In this document: piece by piece, positions 48,787 to 60,600 of the stretch
Layout: each line of letters opens with the position of its first letter
How positions within the stretch are numbered: position 1 is the first letter of the stretch
Assembly (NCBI GenBank): GCA_023053545.1
Contig: JAKZAN010000006.1
Location: 4,283,001-4,347,000, forward strand
DNA from: Lepidurus packardi
Taxonomy: Eukaryota > Arthropoda > Branchiopoda > Notostraca > Triopsidae
DNA: 64,000 bases
Reading direction: 5' to 3'
Translations under genes and position numbers: made by a program
Notes under the pieces: generated by a model
The model's database searches: none
What the model was told of the DNA's origin: nothing
What the model saw: the letters and a program-made list of their open reading frames with translations, nothing else

Positions 48787-51700
48787 ATGCTGTACGACGT
48801 GTACATAACCCAAGTAGAAGAACCCAGGCCCGATCCCGCTGCTAAGACTGACCGTCACGCAAACTGTCATAAACATGTGGACGATATGCCACCCAAAGTG
48901 CTACCACATCCAAGAACTACCCGAGTTGCCGCCAATATCCGGAAACCGACCCCAACGGTAGCTCAACGCATCAATCGACAACTGTACGCAATCCCGTCGC
49001 TGATCCAACCCTTGACGGAAACTTTCCTAAGAGGCGATCATCGGAAGCTTTTCCAGGGTAAACCCGTTGCTATTGCCGGACCGTCGCGCGAAAGTTATGT
49101 GCATTTGCGACCGATAACTCGCCTAGATTTCAGCAACGAACTCCAAGTGCCTTCTTCAATACTCAAAAACAAGACGGTACGTTTTACGGCCGATTACTCC
49201 GAGCAGGAGGAACAAGACAATTACGCGGGCTATGTCAACGTAGATTCGGACGTAGAAAGACAAAAGATTCCCAAAAGAAAGTGCAGAACGCGATCCAGAG
49301 CTTGCAATACCCACAATCCTCCTTTAGTGTCGAGAAGTACCCAAGTTAATCCTTTGTATTGCAAATTGAGACTGCCTTTCATTCCTCGGCTATCATTGAC
49401 AACAACAGGCGTTGTGGAAACCGAAAACTCACGCTGCCATCGCTTTCTGCAAGGCGTGATACGCTTTACGCTGTCGATAACGGGATTGTTGTTCCTGATT
49501 ACCCTCTGGGTGTTCCTATCGGCTGCTATGTTCTGGCAACTGGAACATACCGCCGACCTGAAGCTGCAAGTGTCGATGGCTAACCGGAGAAACGAGCTGG
49601 TGGTGGGCTTGGCCACAGAACTACGACAAGTAGTGCCCTATGATATGGTATGGCGGAAGAAAATTGACGAATATATGCTAAAATATGAGACTTTTATGAC
49701 CAACGCTTCCCTAGTGGGCTACTACGGAAAGGATTACGTGGAGCAGCGATGGAATTATGGCAACAGCGTACTATTATGTATGTCTCTCCTCTCGTCCATA
49801 GGTAAATATTAGAAAGACATGCACACGAACCTGCCTAGCAACGGACGCATTCCATTTTATCCTGATTTTGTACTGATTTTCCCCATTTTATACTGATTTA
49901 TGAAGTTTAAGTAGTAAAATAAATATTAAAGGAATAGAGAAAACACGTCAGCTATAAAATAATTTCCTGGAAGCAAAGTGAACCCAAAAGTATAACCCCC
50001 CAATATAACTAAAAGCCCCAGGATATAAACATGAATACTTTTGGAAGTACCTTCCTGCTTTTGAGGTGAGCAGTGCTGCCTCTATGCGTGACAGCGGGGA
50101 TTCTATATCTACCCCACCTAGGAGAAATATACACTCTGTCAAAAGCCTAAAAATTACGAGACTTGGGGGCAACAGAATTGGACGGATACATGTAAAACTG
50201 ACAGAAAATATGGGTAAGGTACACCGAGGAACTAGGAAAGGCTGTAAAGACTTAAAAAGAAAGCTTATCAAAGATTCATACGCACAAGAAATGATCGGTG
50301 TAATAAAAAGCGACAGTCCCTCAACATGCATGGACACGCAATTCGGGTATTGCATTCCAGGAAGATTTGAAAAGGAAACGCAACATTGGTGCCCCGCTGA
50401 GATACCGAGTGTGTTAATGTTGTAACTAATGATTGAAGCCAAGTAACACGCAACGATATCTCTCCTAATGACCTCCTGCAACAATTGCAAACTACCAAAT
50501 GATGGACATCTTCGAGAGATCTTTCTGTTAAGTGCAAATGAGCTTCACTCCCACTATTGTATTCCGTTCCTATAAAAGCTGGCTATAATAAAAGCCCAGC
50601 AACGAAAGAGATGTACAAGTAACTTCCTAAGCTGAGATAAAAATGTAAGCGTGAGCACATATTATAGGGGTCGTAGGTCGTACCTTGCCGTACCGTTAAC
50701 GGCTCCAGAGTTGTACAGGCTAGGGAGGGAGGGAGCGTAAAGTTAGGAACTGAATTGAGGTGCCGACTATAATGAGCTTGATAATCTAGCACACTCGCGT
50801 TTAAAAGCCAACTACAAAGTCATGTTAACATCTCTTTTAGCCCCAGGTTTACAATGCAGAGACTATCTCAACCCAACAAAACACGGAATTACTCCAACAA
50901 AACCTACACTTTATTCTTCCAATAATCATCTCAAATACATCTTACCTTGCTCTGAAATACACTCAGTTGCACTTGTACATTAAAGTACATTGTATTTGTA
51001 TATTAAAGTACACTGTAGTTGTACATTAGAGCATATTGAAGTTACTTATTGAAGTAAATTGCAGTTGTAGATTGAAGTACATGAAGTTGCTTTAAAGCAA
51101 AACAAATAGATAATGTTTACGTGATTTATTTATTATATTTCCAGAAGCTTTTCTATAGAAATTCTACTGCACGAAAAACTGCATATAAATTCTACATAAC
51201 ATGAATAAACCTGTCCTTTTTTCTAGAGGAAAAGTAAGTAAGCACAGTAAAAGTTTTTGCTTCATTGAAATACCATACGTATCAATCCCAAGAATCTGAC
51301 AATCCCTTCACGCAGGCATAGTACATTTCCCTGTCCATCGTCGGGTTCCGTGACAAACTCTGCTTTCCTCGAATCCTCTTTCGCTGAAACATCCCAAGTT
51401 GGCGCAAAAAGCCCGTAATGTTTACAAAGTACTTCATTTATACTTCAGTCAAACTTAGAACTTCAGTTATACTTCAGTCAAACTTAGAACTTCAGTTATA
51501 CTTCAGTCAAACTTAGAACATGACTCATGATGCGTACTTCACATTATAAGTTAGCAGTAGTTTCGCGGTAAAGGTGTAAAATAGACATAAAACCGGGTAC
51601 AACAACGGTGAAAGTACCTTCGTGTTGCGTGTAGTTTCTCTTTTTCTAATGCAAGTAAACAATCATTCATCACGGAGTCGACATGGTTAAAATCCTGGTC

Positions 51701-52897
51701 GTGAACCATCAAGCACACCTCAAACAAAGTTTTTGGCTTTCACTAGATTCCCTAAAGCAAAAAAAAGAAAATCGGAAAAGAACATGCCAAAGTAACGCAG
51801 GGGTTCCCCAAGATTCACGATAGCGTTTTAGACCCAAAGTTTGGTGACAAAATCGAAACACGCAACTTGACCTAAGCAATTTTCCATTGAAAAAACTACT
51901 CTGAAGAAGTTTGTGAAGAAAACGAGTTACAGAAATGTAATAATGACGGCAGTTCCGACTTCTTTATTCTTTCCCCTCAGGTTTTGGAAGTCGCGTGCCG
52001 AGGACGGCTTGGGGCCGTATGTTTGCAATCCCTTGCGTTCTTATCGGCGCTCCTTTGCTGTGGTTGGAAATTATCTGCGTAGGAGCTCATTTAGCCGATG
52101 TTTGGGTACACTTTATTGCTTATTGTCGTCGAACGTTGGCTCGACGCATTCCGGACGTTTTTACGGCCGACGAAACGGACTTGCCTCCTTTGACTGACGA
52201 GGACGAACTGAATACCATGTCGGTCATAAGACCGAGTTCCCACATCGGTCAAGTACAACCAGTACACACTTATGCGAACGGCGCGGACCATAACCCTGCC
52301 ACAAGACCGAATTCAGCCGCCAAAAGGGTCTTTGTCAGGCCTACCGGGGCAACTCGAGTGTTGGACGTAAACCATTCTTCCCGGACTGACCTATGCCTGA
52401 ACGGCGAAGTCGAAAGACCTAAAGCCAACGGAAATAGTACAGCACCTAAAGATCTACCTATTTGGACTTCTCATAGTTCAAGACACTATCCCTTGTCGCC
52501 TCCGTTAACTTGGGAGCAACGCAAAAGACAGTGGTTGGAGTACTATGCGACGCAAGAAGCGTCACGATGGTCCTCGTTGTTGCTACTTTGTATTTACCCC
52601 TTGCTGGGTACGTTGTTGTTTGGATTGTGGGCAGGCTGGGATCCGGCTACCTCATTAGCCTGGCCTGTGCTCTCGCTATTGACGATCAACCCTGCTGACG
52701 TCACTGCTATCAATAACACGCCCCAAACATCCACCACCTTCCAGGTTTTTTATGAGCTCTACGTGCTGGGCGGGCTTTTAATCGGTGCCATGGCTTCGGT
52801 TCTGTGGAAAGATGCGGTTTTGGACAAAGTTTTGAGCATTGGTGAACTTCTGGGAATGATGCGTTATAAATATAGCCAGACTTCGTTACCCAAATGA
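48787..52897 (+). CDS. Two-pore-domain (K2P) potassium-channel-like protein with a degenerate second pore
   Basis: Two exons, 48787-49801 and 51981-52897, join at ATAG|GTAAAT and CCCCTCAG|GTTTTG into 643 codons plus TGA. Layout: cytosolic N-terminus of about 225 residues rich in Arg/Pro; TM1 about 226-249 (LSITGLLFLITLWVFLSAAM); extracellular cap; pore helix with filter SSIGFG at 336-341; TM2 about 352-380; an unusually long M2-M3 loop of about 150 residues; TM3 about 535-554; a second pore helix, and TM4 about 592-612; then a short tail. The order TM1-P1-TM2-TM3-P2-TM4 and the context WNYGNSVLL...GFGSRVPRTAWGRMF...LIGAPLLW are K2P hallmarks. K2P proteins are leak K+ channels of the plasma membrane. 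Here the second filter reads TINPAD (573-578) instead of TIGFGD, so ordinary K+ conduction is doubtful. The first Met at 48787 is used. A downstream Met at residue 34 is an alternative start. The gene is tail-to-tail with DDX55. Confidence 0.85.
50967..51084. repeat. Degenerate tandem repeat, about 23-bp unit, five copies
   Basis: Units resemble TTGTACATTAAAGTACATTG and drift (TTGTATATTAAAGTACACTG, TTGTACATTAGAGCATATTG, and so on). The array lies in the K2P-like gene intron. AT-rich and noncoding. Confidence 0.8.
51431..51517. repeat. 29-bp tandem repeat, three copies
   Basis: Units at 51431, 51460 and 51489 start ACTTCAGTTATACTTCAGTC and end AAACTTAGA. The only difference is one base (ACTTCATTT) in the first copy. 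The near-perfect identity indicates a recent duplication. It lies in the K2P-like gene intron. Confidence 0.93.
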
Positions 52898-53161
52898 GAT
52901 TAAAACAACCCTGAAATCCTGTTAACCCTAAAATTGTCAAAATTTGGCAACTTAGAGTTGTAATGTACATATGTAAAACGTACGCCATGAAGTTTTTTTT
53001 TTTAAGAATTGTTACCAAAGACTGTAAACTGTAGAGAAATTGTGTTCTTTCGCACGTGTCTCTACTTAGCACGTCATATATATCTCTAACTGAAGCTTTG
53101 CTCAAGGTTTCCACATTGTTTTTGTTGTATTTGTATACAAACGGATTTGTACTTACATGAA

Positions 53162-53167
53162 AATAAA
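53162..53167 (+). terminator. AATAAA polyadenylation signal for the K2P-like gene
   Basis: A canonical AATAAA sits 265 bp after the K2P-like stop codon. Cleavage about 15-30 bp later would place the transcript end at or beyond 53197, the last coding base of the convergent DDX55 gene, so the two 3' ends probably overlap. Confidence 0.6.
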
Positions 53168-53196
53168 GTTACAGAAGTAGCATCATTACGTAATAA

Positions 53197-56032
53197 TTAT
53201 TCCTTCTTAGTTACGTCTTCTTTCACGTCGTCAGCTTCGAACTGTTGTTCAAACTGTTCTTCGGTAATCTACAAAAAATAGTTCTATTTAATATACAATT
53301 TTAAATTCTCTTTAAGGCCAGTGTACTGCAAGTAGTTGACAAATTTTGCCAAAGATGGCGCTAGTGTCATACCGTTTCTCATTGCAATATCATAGATTTT
53401 AAACAAGAAATTAAAAGAAACAAAAAAAGATAATTTAAGAGTTATTTTTCTAAACATATCTTAATAACATAATCTATTTTACCTGCTGATAAATGATTTA
53501 GTGATTAATGATTTAAAACGTTAATAACTCGAACACCATGGAAAAATCAGTGAAACAGACATAAAAAATGAGAATAAGCAGGTAAAATAGATTTGTACAT
53601 GCCATGCATTACTGTCACAACATAATTTCACTATATTGAGTGAGAATTTTCGAATCAAAATATGCCATAAGGGGTTCCAGTATACCGTGGCTTTAATACA
53701 AAACTGCTTATTCATACGTACTTTTCCTTTCTTCAATTTCTTCATAAGTGCTACGTCCTTAGCTAAATCATCCCACTCTTCCGGGTCAACCACTCGCTTC
53801 CGTTTCTCAGCTTTGACCAATTTCTTCTCTTTTTTCTTTCGCTTCTTCTCGTTAGAATTGGACCACGATTCCGTTTGTTTGGCTACCATCCTTTTCTTGG
53901 CACCGGGCCAACTTCCCGTTTTCTGGTATTCCTCCAGTTTTTGTTGGCGGACTTTTTCTCGCGTTTTATCCTTATAAGAGATCTTGTTCAAATCCACCTC
54001 AACAGAACAAAACCCTTCGAGAGTTCGACCTTTAATTTCAGGCATTTTAGGCAGTTTCAATAAACCAAAACCGGTGGCTAACTTCCCAAAATCCAAATCT
54101 TAAAAAAAAAAGGTTTTTTTTTTTTTTTTTTTTTTTAATGGAATCTATTCAGAACCTTACCCTTCACTCGAAGTATGACATTACACTCGTGCTTGCTGTA
54201 AGAGCGAATGTAGGAGACGAAAGCGCGTGTGGCCTTATCGGCAATGGCTCTGTCTTCTAATTGAAACTGCCTCATTTGAGCTAATAAAGCAGGACTGGAT
54301 TCAAGCGCGTCCATTTCTTCAAGTCTTACCTAAAATAGCATTAAAAAAAGATTATTATTTGAAATTTTTATGGATTATTTGTGAGTTTTTTTTTGGGATT
54401 ATTTTTGGGATTTTTCAGGAAATTTACTTTTTGGTTAATGGCAATAAACCGGACGTAATCTTCTTCATTAGGCAGGAGTAAGACAAGCGCAGCTCCATGT
54501 CTCCCAATACGAGCTGTGCGGCCGCAACGATGGACAAAAGCAGCCGCCGATGACGGAGGGTCAAACTGAATAACCCAGTCTACGTCAGGAAAGTCAATTC
54601 CACGTGCCATGACGTCAGTGCAAACCAAGACACCTATTTTACACCATACCGTGACTTGTCGCTTTTACTCTTCCATCCAGAATGCCTTACCAGTTTGTTG
54701 GTTGCGAAAGCTCTCGAATATTTTTGTTCGCGCTTGCTTCATTTTCCCATGAATGCAGAGAACTGGCAGAGAAGTTATTAACCTGTGTGGGGATTTAGAA
54801 AGAATAACACAAAAATTAAATTTATGAAAAGTTACTTCCCGACGACACGACACGTACCGTTTCAGCACCAACGAAAAGTATTCGACGGCTGCGCAAGTTG
54901 ACATGAAAATCATAAACTTGCCAACCGGCTGTGATTTAAGGAACGAAACGAGCGTGGAAAACTTCTCATCGGCTTCTACAATCTTGTAATAATTATCGAG
55001 GTTGGCAGGAATGCGAGACTCGTCAAATACACCCTGGAAGTGTCCATTTTGAGCTTATTTTTACAATTTAAAATGATAAGAAATACTTTTTCTTTGACAG
55101 ATACCACGACAGGGTTCCGTAATCCTGCTCGAGCGAGATTTTCTAGCTCGTGAGTTTGAGTGGCAGAAAACAAACCAGTTCTTCGCTGCTTAGGTAAAAC
55201 ACTAAGAATGCTATTCACGCTAGCTTCAAATCCAAGGTCGAGCAATCGATCAGCTTCATCCAGAATGAGAACTTCCTAAACCAATCCGAAAATATCTGTA
55301 TAAATTCTTTGCAACAAACGTTTAAGGCATTTCGTATGTTTCGAAATTAAACAAGGGTCCTCCCTTCCCCCGCAAAAAATGAAAAAGCGCTATTGTACAG
55401 GAAGATTTAAGATAAATACCAGTGCTTTCAATCCAGTTACTAGTTTGATAGCGTCTTGTTGTCTCGTTAGTAAGTCTTCTAAACGACCAGGCGTAGCTAT
55501 GATGATGTGTCCTCCATGCTCTTCAAATAAATGAATATCTTCTGCTACTTTAGTACGACCTCCGATATAAGACAACGTCGTAAACTGAGGTAAATTCTTG
55601 AGAAAACTAGCCAAGACTTCGCTAATTTGACCGGCTAACTCTCTTGTGGGAGAGATTATTAAGGCGCCGATATCATGTGTTCTCAAGGGTTCGGGGCGAC
55701 TCTAATAAAAAAAAAGAAAAAGATAGTCTTTAGGATCATCGGGAATTTTTATAAGAATTTTCTTGCATGAACCTGTAGAATTTCGAGGATGGGAATAAGG
55801 AAGGCTAAGGTTTTACCACTTCCCGTTACAGCTTCAGCGGCAATATCCTTCTTTTTCAATAGAAGAGGAATACAGGCAGCCTAGCAATAGTATATGTTTA
55901 GAAAGTGTCGGTAACAAATGTTTAAGATTCTAGTACCTGGACGGGCGTTGTTTTATGAAAACCAAGTAGTTCAAGGGTTTGTAAAACAGGCTTGCTTAGC
56001 TTAACATCGAGTTTATCCCACTCATTTTCCAT
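53197..56032 (-). CDS. DDX55: DEAD-box RNA helicase DDX55 (Spb4 family)
   Basis: Ten exons on the minus strand (56032-55937, 55880-55773, 55701-55420, 55275-55087, 55033-54858, 54782-54691, 54633-54428, 54329-54161, 54098-53722, 53268-53197) give 588 codons plus TAA. Human DDX55 is 600 aa. Helicase motifs in order: Q motif [10 protein letters not shown] (to residue 32), motif I AVTGSGKT (49-56), PTRELA (86-91), [13 protein letters not shown] (168-171), SAT (199-201), [14 protein letters not shown], and HRCGRTAR (349-356). [40 protein letters not shown] and the downstream [24 protein letters not shown] are diagnostic of DDX55/Spb4. The Lys-rich tail ([18 protein letters not shown]) suits nucleolar localisation. 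Role by family: ATP-dependent remodelling of pre-60S rRNA in the nucleolus. The last exon is only 72 bp. All motifs look intact. Confidence 0.96.
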
Positions 56033-57050
56033 TTGCTGGCCTATGCAGCTAAAAGGAAACTAATTCAGTAATAATTTGAACAACAGCACGTGGTTTATGT
56101 GATCTTTCCTATCATGGGATAATGCACAAGGAAAACAAAGCAGTTGTCGGACTATAGATCGTTCGAAATTCTCCGAAGGGACGCAAGCGCTTCAAGCGGA
56201 GACTTCATGTATTAGATTACTTTGTAAGTTTCAATTTAGAATTCATCTGGCTTACTGGCTAATATCGGACACCAGTTGAATATTCAAGCAACACCTAGAT
56301 CAAAGAATCATCACCTGAACTGGAGGTGGTAAAGGCTAAGAAATTTGCTATTACAGGACAAAGCAAATGGGAGAAATTTAAAAACCAAAAGGACAAGAAC
56401 GAAATAAACGAGATGTATAGGGTCTGTTCTTAAAAAAACAAAACAACATATTTTAAGACGATCAGAAATGTTCTGCTCCTTTTCAGTAAATCGGAAGCAG
56501 TCGTTATTCATGACAAGCCAAAAGGCAGGTCATGTTTCCAAATCCGTTCCCTTAATTTCGGTTGACTTGGACTTACTATTTCAAGCACTGCTTGTATACG
56601 CAAATTGACATCTAATCGTTTATTTAGACCTACAAAGTTAGATCCCTTGACATTCCTTGTATGTATGAAGATATATGACTGCAGCAGGTATCACCTCCTT
56701 TCTTGAATCTCCCAACTCTTTCAAAACTGTGTCTCTTCGTTGCTAAGTTCGTGAAGATTCATTCATTTTATACCTTTCTGGGACACTTATTTTTCGTTTC
56801 TACAACGTTCCTGATGCCGTAACTTGCTTGAAAGTGAGTCCCATTCCTTTATTCTTTCCCACAGTTTAACAGGGCCAACAAACTTTTTTGCCTCAACTGA
56901 TATACTTACTACAGCAACGTGGCTCAAACGAAAGATACGAACTATACCAGTCTTCCACATAACCATTATAAAGACTGGGATAAAAAAGTAAGTTAAAACT
57001 CCTGTACAACTTTTTAAACATTTTCTTACGAGGCGAGTGGCCTCGAATGG
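56033..57050. other. Intergenic region between divergent DDX55 and the peroxidase-like gene
   Basis: About 1.0 kb upstream of both genes. The DDX55 promoter must lie next to 56033, but I see no TATA box there. The remainder is AT-rich and I recognise no exon, RNA gene or repeat in it. Confidence 0.5.
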
Positions 57051-57058
57051 TATAAAAG
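57051..57058 (+). promoter_or_regulatory. TATA box of the peroxidase-like gene
   Basis: TATAAAAG within GGTATAAAAGGG lies 174 bp before the predicted start codon. A transcript start about 30 bp downstream (near 57080-57085) would give a 5' untranslated region of about 140 bp. That leader contains an immediate duplication of AGAGAGCTAAC near 57120-57142. A strong TATA box fits a regulated, tissue-restricted gene, unlike the TATA-less neighbours. Confidence 0.65.
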
Positions 57059-57224
57059 GGACTGAATTCTGTGCCAAACGTTCAGGATCCATCGTGCAGG
57101 ATGTTTCAGTAGGTTCACAGAGAGAGCTAACAGAGAGCTAACTTCCTGTCTGTTGACAGGATAACTTGGTGAAACCTCGAGTTTTTGCGTACAAGCAAGT
57201 TTCCTAACCGAAGCGCAGGACAAA

Positions 57225-60026
57225 ATGCGGTTCTCGCTATTCCTTGTTGCTGTAATATGGCAGTCCGCCTTGCTTATTTCCGGTAAACATGTATTTTAAG
57301 TTTTAAAATTTTACCTGAAACAATTTAATTTTTAAAATAATTTATTTCAAAATTTTACTCTCCTTCATAATGCTGGGTTTGTCCTCTCTTGAATTACTTC
57401 CAGTTCGGGGGAATGCTTATTACTTCAACATGAACCAAACCATACTCCGTGCCCTTGATGTTGCCCTTGACCGAGTGGACAAGCAGGTCGCCTTCGAAGT
57501 CTCCGTGCTAGACAACGGAGAACAAGCACCTCCACGTTCTGAAGCCTTTGGCGCAGCTCTTATTTGGTCTACTACTGCCGAGGCTCGCATAGAAGGAAGA
57601 AAATCCATGGTTATGGGGGAGTTTACGCAGGCTCTTCTTGATTTGTGAGTATAGGACTAACCTACAAGTCAAACAAGCTTCTATAAATCCCGTTTTTATT
57701 TCATAAGGACCTTCCTTACCATCCGCGAAGTTGACAAGGTTGATCCCATGCAATCTGAGAGCTTACGTCCCTATTGCCACATCACGCCCACCTGTAGTAG
57801 AACCATGCGTTTCGAAAACATCGACGGCTCTTGTAACAACATCCAGAATCCAACTTGGGGACAGTCGAACAACGCTCAGATTCGACTTTTGGAACCTGCC
57901 TATGCTGACGGTAATTTGTCAACGCTTGAAAGTTACCCATGTCTAATCATTATGTCCTTTACCACAGGATTGCACGCCCCTCGGATTTCAGTGAGCGGCA
58001 AACTTCTTCCTAGTCCTCGTTTAATCAGCGCGAAAGTGGTTCTGAGCCAAGACAGGCCGCGTCCGGATTATACCATGTGGATCATGCAGTGGGGCCAATG
58101 GACTGGGCATGATATGTCTCACGTACCAGTTCGAGCTCTAAGTACAACCCGTACTCAGTACGTAGTTACATAGTTTAATATGTTTTGTTTATTAAGGTGA
58201 TTTCATTGCCGTCCCTTGTTGCACGGAGGATGGCAAGTTTATCAACCCTAGCAATCTTCATCCACAGTGTTTGCCCATACCCATACCTACAGATGACCGT
58301 ATCTACGCTACGTTCGGGAGAACTTGCATGCCATTCATTCGGTCCATGACAGGTCTGCTTCCTGGTTGCAAGTTAGGACCTGCGGAACAAGTAACAAGTC
58401 TTTCCAAAGATGGCCTCTCGGTATAGAGCTTTAACTAATCACGAGTTCTTTCCTATAGCTCAACCAAGTCACGCCCTTGATCGATGGGTCTCAGATCTAC
58501 GGCAGCACTTTGGTCCGCTCGTTAGGACAACGCAGCTTCACGAGAGGGATGCTTAAGACTATTACGGTTGAAAACCGCAATTTCCCACCGATAAATATGG
58601 AATCTAGCGCCTGTTTCACGGACGTTTGCTTTGAAGCGGGTAAATTCTTGATCTCCTTCCATTTTCCCTAATTATCGGCTGTATTCTTAACAGGTGATCT
58701 TCGTGTTAACTACCATCCTCAATTGACTGCGACCCATGTGATCTGGCTCCGTGAACACAACCGCATCGCTCAAATACTTGGTCAAATTAACCCCTTCTGG
58801 GACGATGACCGAGTCTTCCTTGAAACTCGCCGCATCGTGATCGCCGAATTGCAGCATATCACCCTGAATCACTGGATGCCCAACATCATAGGTAACATTA
58901 TTACATGTCCATTTTAAGTTTCTTTAATTCTAGACTGTTAAACTTTCTTTACCTTCTCAGGCTGGGATATCCTGGATCAGTTTGGCATTGCTTGCAGAAC
59001 GGAAGATAACTACTGCAACACTTACGATCCCAACGCGAACCCTTCCATCAGCAACGAATTCGGCGCAGCTACTGTTCAATTCGTCGATAACTTCGTCCAA
59101 GGCCTAATCGAGTATACTTTCTTACTTTGTAACACCCTTAAGTTTTATTTTCACATTTTCTCCATAGATACTATAATGACCAGTACCAATTGTACAACGT
59201 CACGAACCTGAGCAACATGTACAACGATCCCACCCTTTTGCTCCAAAGGACCAAGGACTTCGATGCGATCATCCGTGGGTTGCAGACCCAGGCTATTCAG
59301 AACTATGACAGTTTTGCCACCGCTGAGGTGATCCAATATTAAATATACTGGTCATTTTCTATTCTTTTTCTAATTATCTAACCGATATTTCATGTCTGAA
59401 CCTTTTCTTAGATTACCAGCAAACTGTTCCGAGTTGGCAATCCTGTCGGCTTGGACCAAATTTCCTTGACTTTACAACGTGGAAGAGACCATGGACTGCG
59501 CCCATACAACGACTACCGTGAGCTTTGCCAGGTCGGACGTGCTAAAACCTTTGAGAATCTATTACCCGAAATGCCAGCTACTGTATGTATAGTTTAAACC
59601 ATGAGGATTTAAGCAATGTTCTGTATATTAATAAGCTTTTTTTTCGATTCATAGACAGTAGAATCCTTGAAGCGTATTTATGAAACAGTCGACGACATCG
59701 ATCTTTTCATTGGTGGATTTGTGGAACGTCCACTCCCGGGTACATTGCTGGGACCTACTTTCTCCTGCATTCTTGGCGACCAGTTTATTCGTACCGTCAA
59801 AGGCGACCGTTTCTTCTACTGGCTTGGGAACCAACCTCATGCCTTCACTCAACCACAGCTTCGACAGATTCGCGCGATTTCCCTCGCCCGTGTCCTCTGT
59901 GACAACAACGATGGTAGCATCGCTTTCATCCAGCCCGACGTCTTCAAAATAGCTGTTGGTGCCAATGCTCGAGTGCCTTGTTCTTCGATCCGCGGCATGG
60001 ATTTGTCTGCCTGGGCTGAGGCTTAG
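57225..60026 (+). CDS. Secreted animal haem-peroxidase-family protein, predicted catalytically defective
   Basis: Eleven exons (57225-57282, 57404-57644, 57708-57910, 57968-58150, 58197-58390, 58459-58639, 58694-58891, 58961-59111, 59168-59327, 59412-59582, 59655-60026) give 703 codons plus TAG. A signal peptide (MRFSLFLVAVIWQSALLIS) precedes an An-peroxidase domain: MQWGQWTGHDMSH (207-219) with distal His215, LNQVTPLIDGSQIYGS, LRVNY (356-360) with catalytic Arg357, WLREHNRIA, LQRGRDHGLRPYN and a Cys-rich C-terminus. Active family members such as myeloperoxidase and peroxinectin oxidise substrates with H2O2. Three key positions are changed: Gly214 for the haem-linking Asp, Tyr360 for the haem-linking Glu, and Asp462 (EFGAATVQFVDNF) for the proximal His that ligates haem iron. 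KGD at 629-631 overlaps the family motif GDRFW, so it is weak evidence of integrin binding. The exon 4 donor (CCC|GTACTC) is set by frame and is the least certain junction. Confidence 0.9.
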
Positions 60027-60600
60027 TTAATAGAAACTATTACTATGTACCTTGTTTTGTGCAGTACATAAACCTCGTTACTATACAACCTGGAATGTGT
60101 CAACTTTCAACGAGATCATACTTGCTAGCCTTTGAACATACCAGGATTATTCCATTCAGGTCATAAACCTGAAACTTCAAAACAGAACAGAACAGAACTT
60201 CAAAACTTGAAACTAATTTCGAAATGTTGCATGACTTTCACTTTCTTTACTTAAATAGTGATGCAAATTACTTTATATCCCTTTACTTAGGCAGGAATAC
60301 GCTAATTCAATTTGGTGTTTCAATTCAGCTAAGCTAACGTTTCTTTCGCCATCTTGGAATCCAGACGCATTCCATTTGCTTGCTCTTAGTTCAGCGGGTC
60401 CTGAAAACGTTCGTTGCCTGCGTGATCCTGCAACGGCAACAATGAAATATCACGTTGCGTTTTACTTGCAGAAGATGGCGTCGATTATTATTATTATTAT
60501 TATTATTATTATGTATTGTATGCAAGTTATTTTGTTTTTTAAAATACGCCTTTATTGTTATTACCTAATGCGCCATTTTTAGTTGCTTTCAATGACAGCT
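60027..60600. other. 3' flank of the peroxidase-like gene
   Basis: Presumed 3' untranslated region and intergenic DNA. It contains short direct repeats (AAACTTCAAAACAGAACAGAAC near 60171-60215) and the ATT microsatellite listed separately. I see no canonical AATAAA close to the stop codon. Confidence 0.4.
60485..60512. repeat. (ATT)n microsatellite
   Basis: About nine uninterrupted ATT units, likely polymorphic in length. Confidence 0.9.

Larger units (their letters stand above)
49802..51980 (+). other. Intron of the K2P-like gene (2.2 kb)
   Basis: This single large intron separates the first selectivity-filter codons (SSI-G) from the rest of the filter (FG). It carries two small tandem arrays (about 50967-51084 and 51431-51517) and AT-rich sequence. 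An open frame of about 180 codons on the minus strand (49948-50490) has no recognisable domain and is probably chance. Confidence 0.75.

Noticed and set aside
49948-50490. 180-codon minus-strand open frame in the K2P-like intron
   Set aside because: No recognisable domain and no supporting features; a chance frame is likelier than a nested gene.
57225-60026. Calling the peroxidase-like gene peroxinectin on the basis of KGD
   Set aside because: KGD at 629-631 coincides with the family-conserved GDRFW block, so it is not independent evidence of an integrin ligand.
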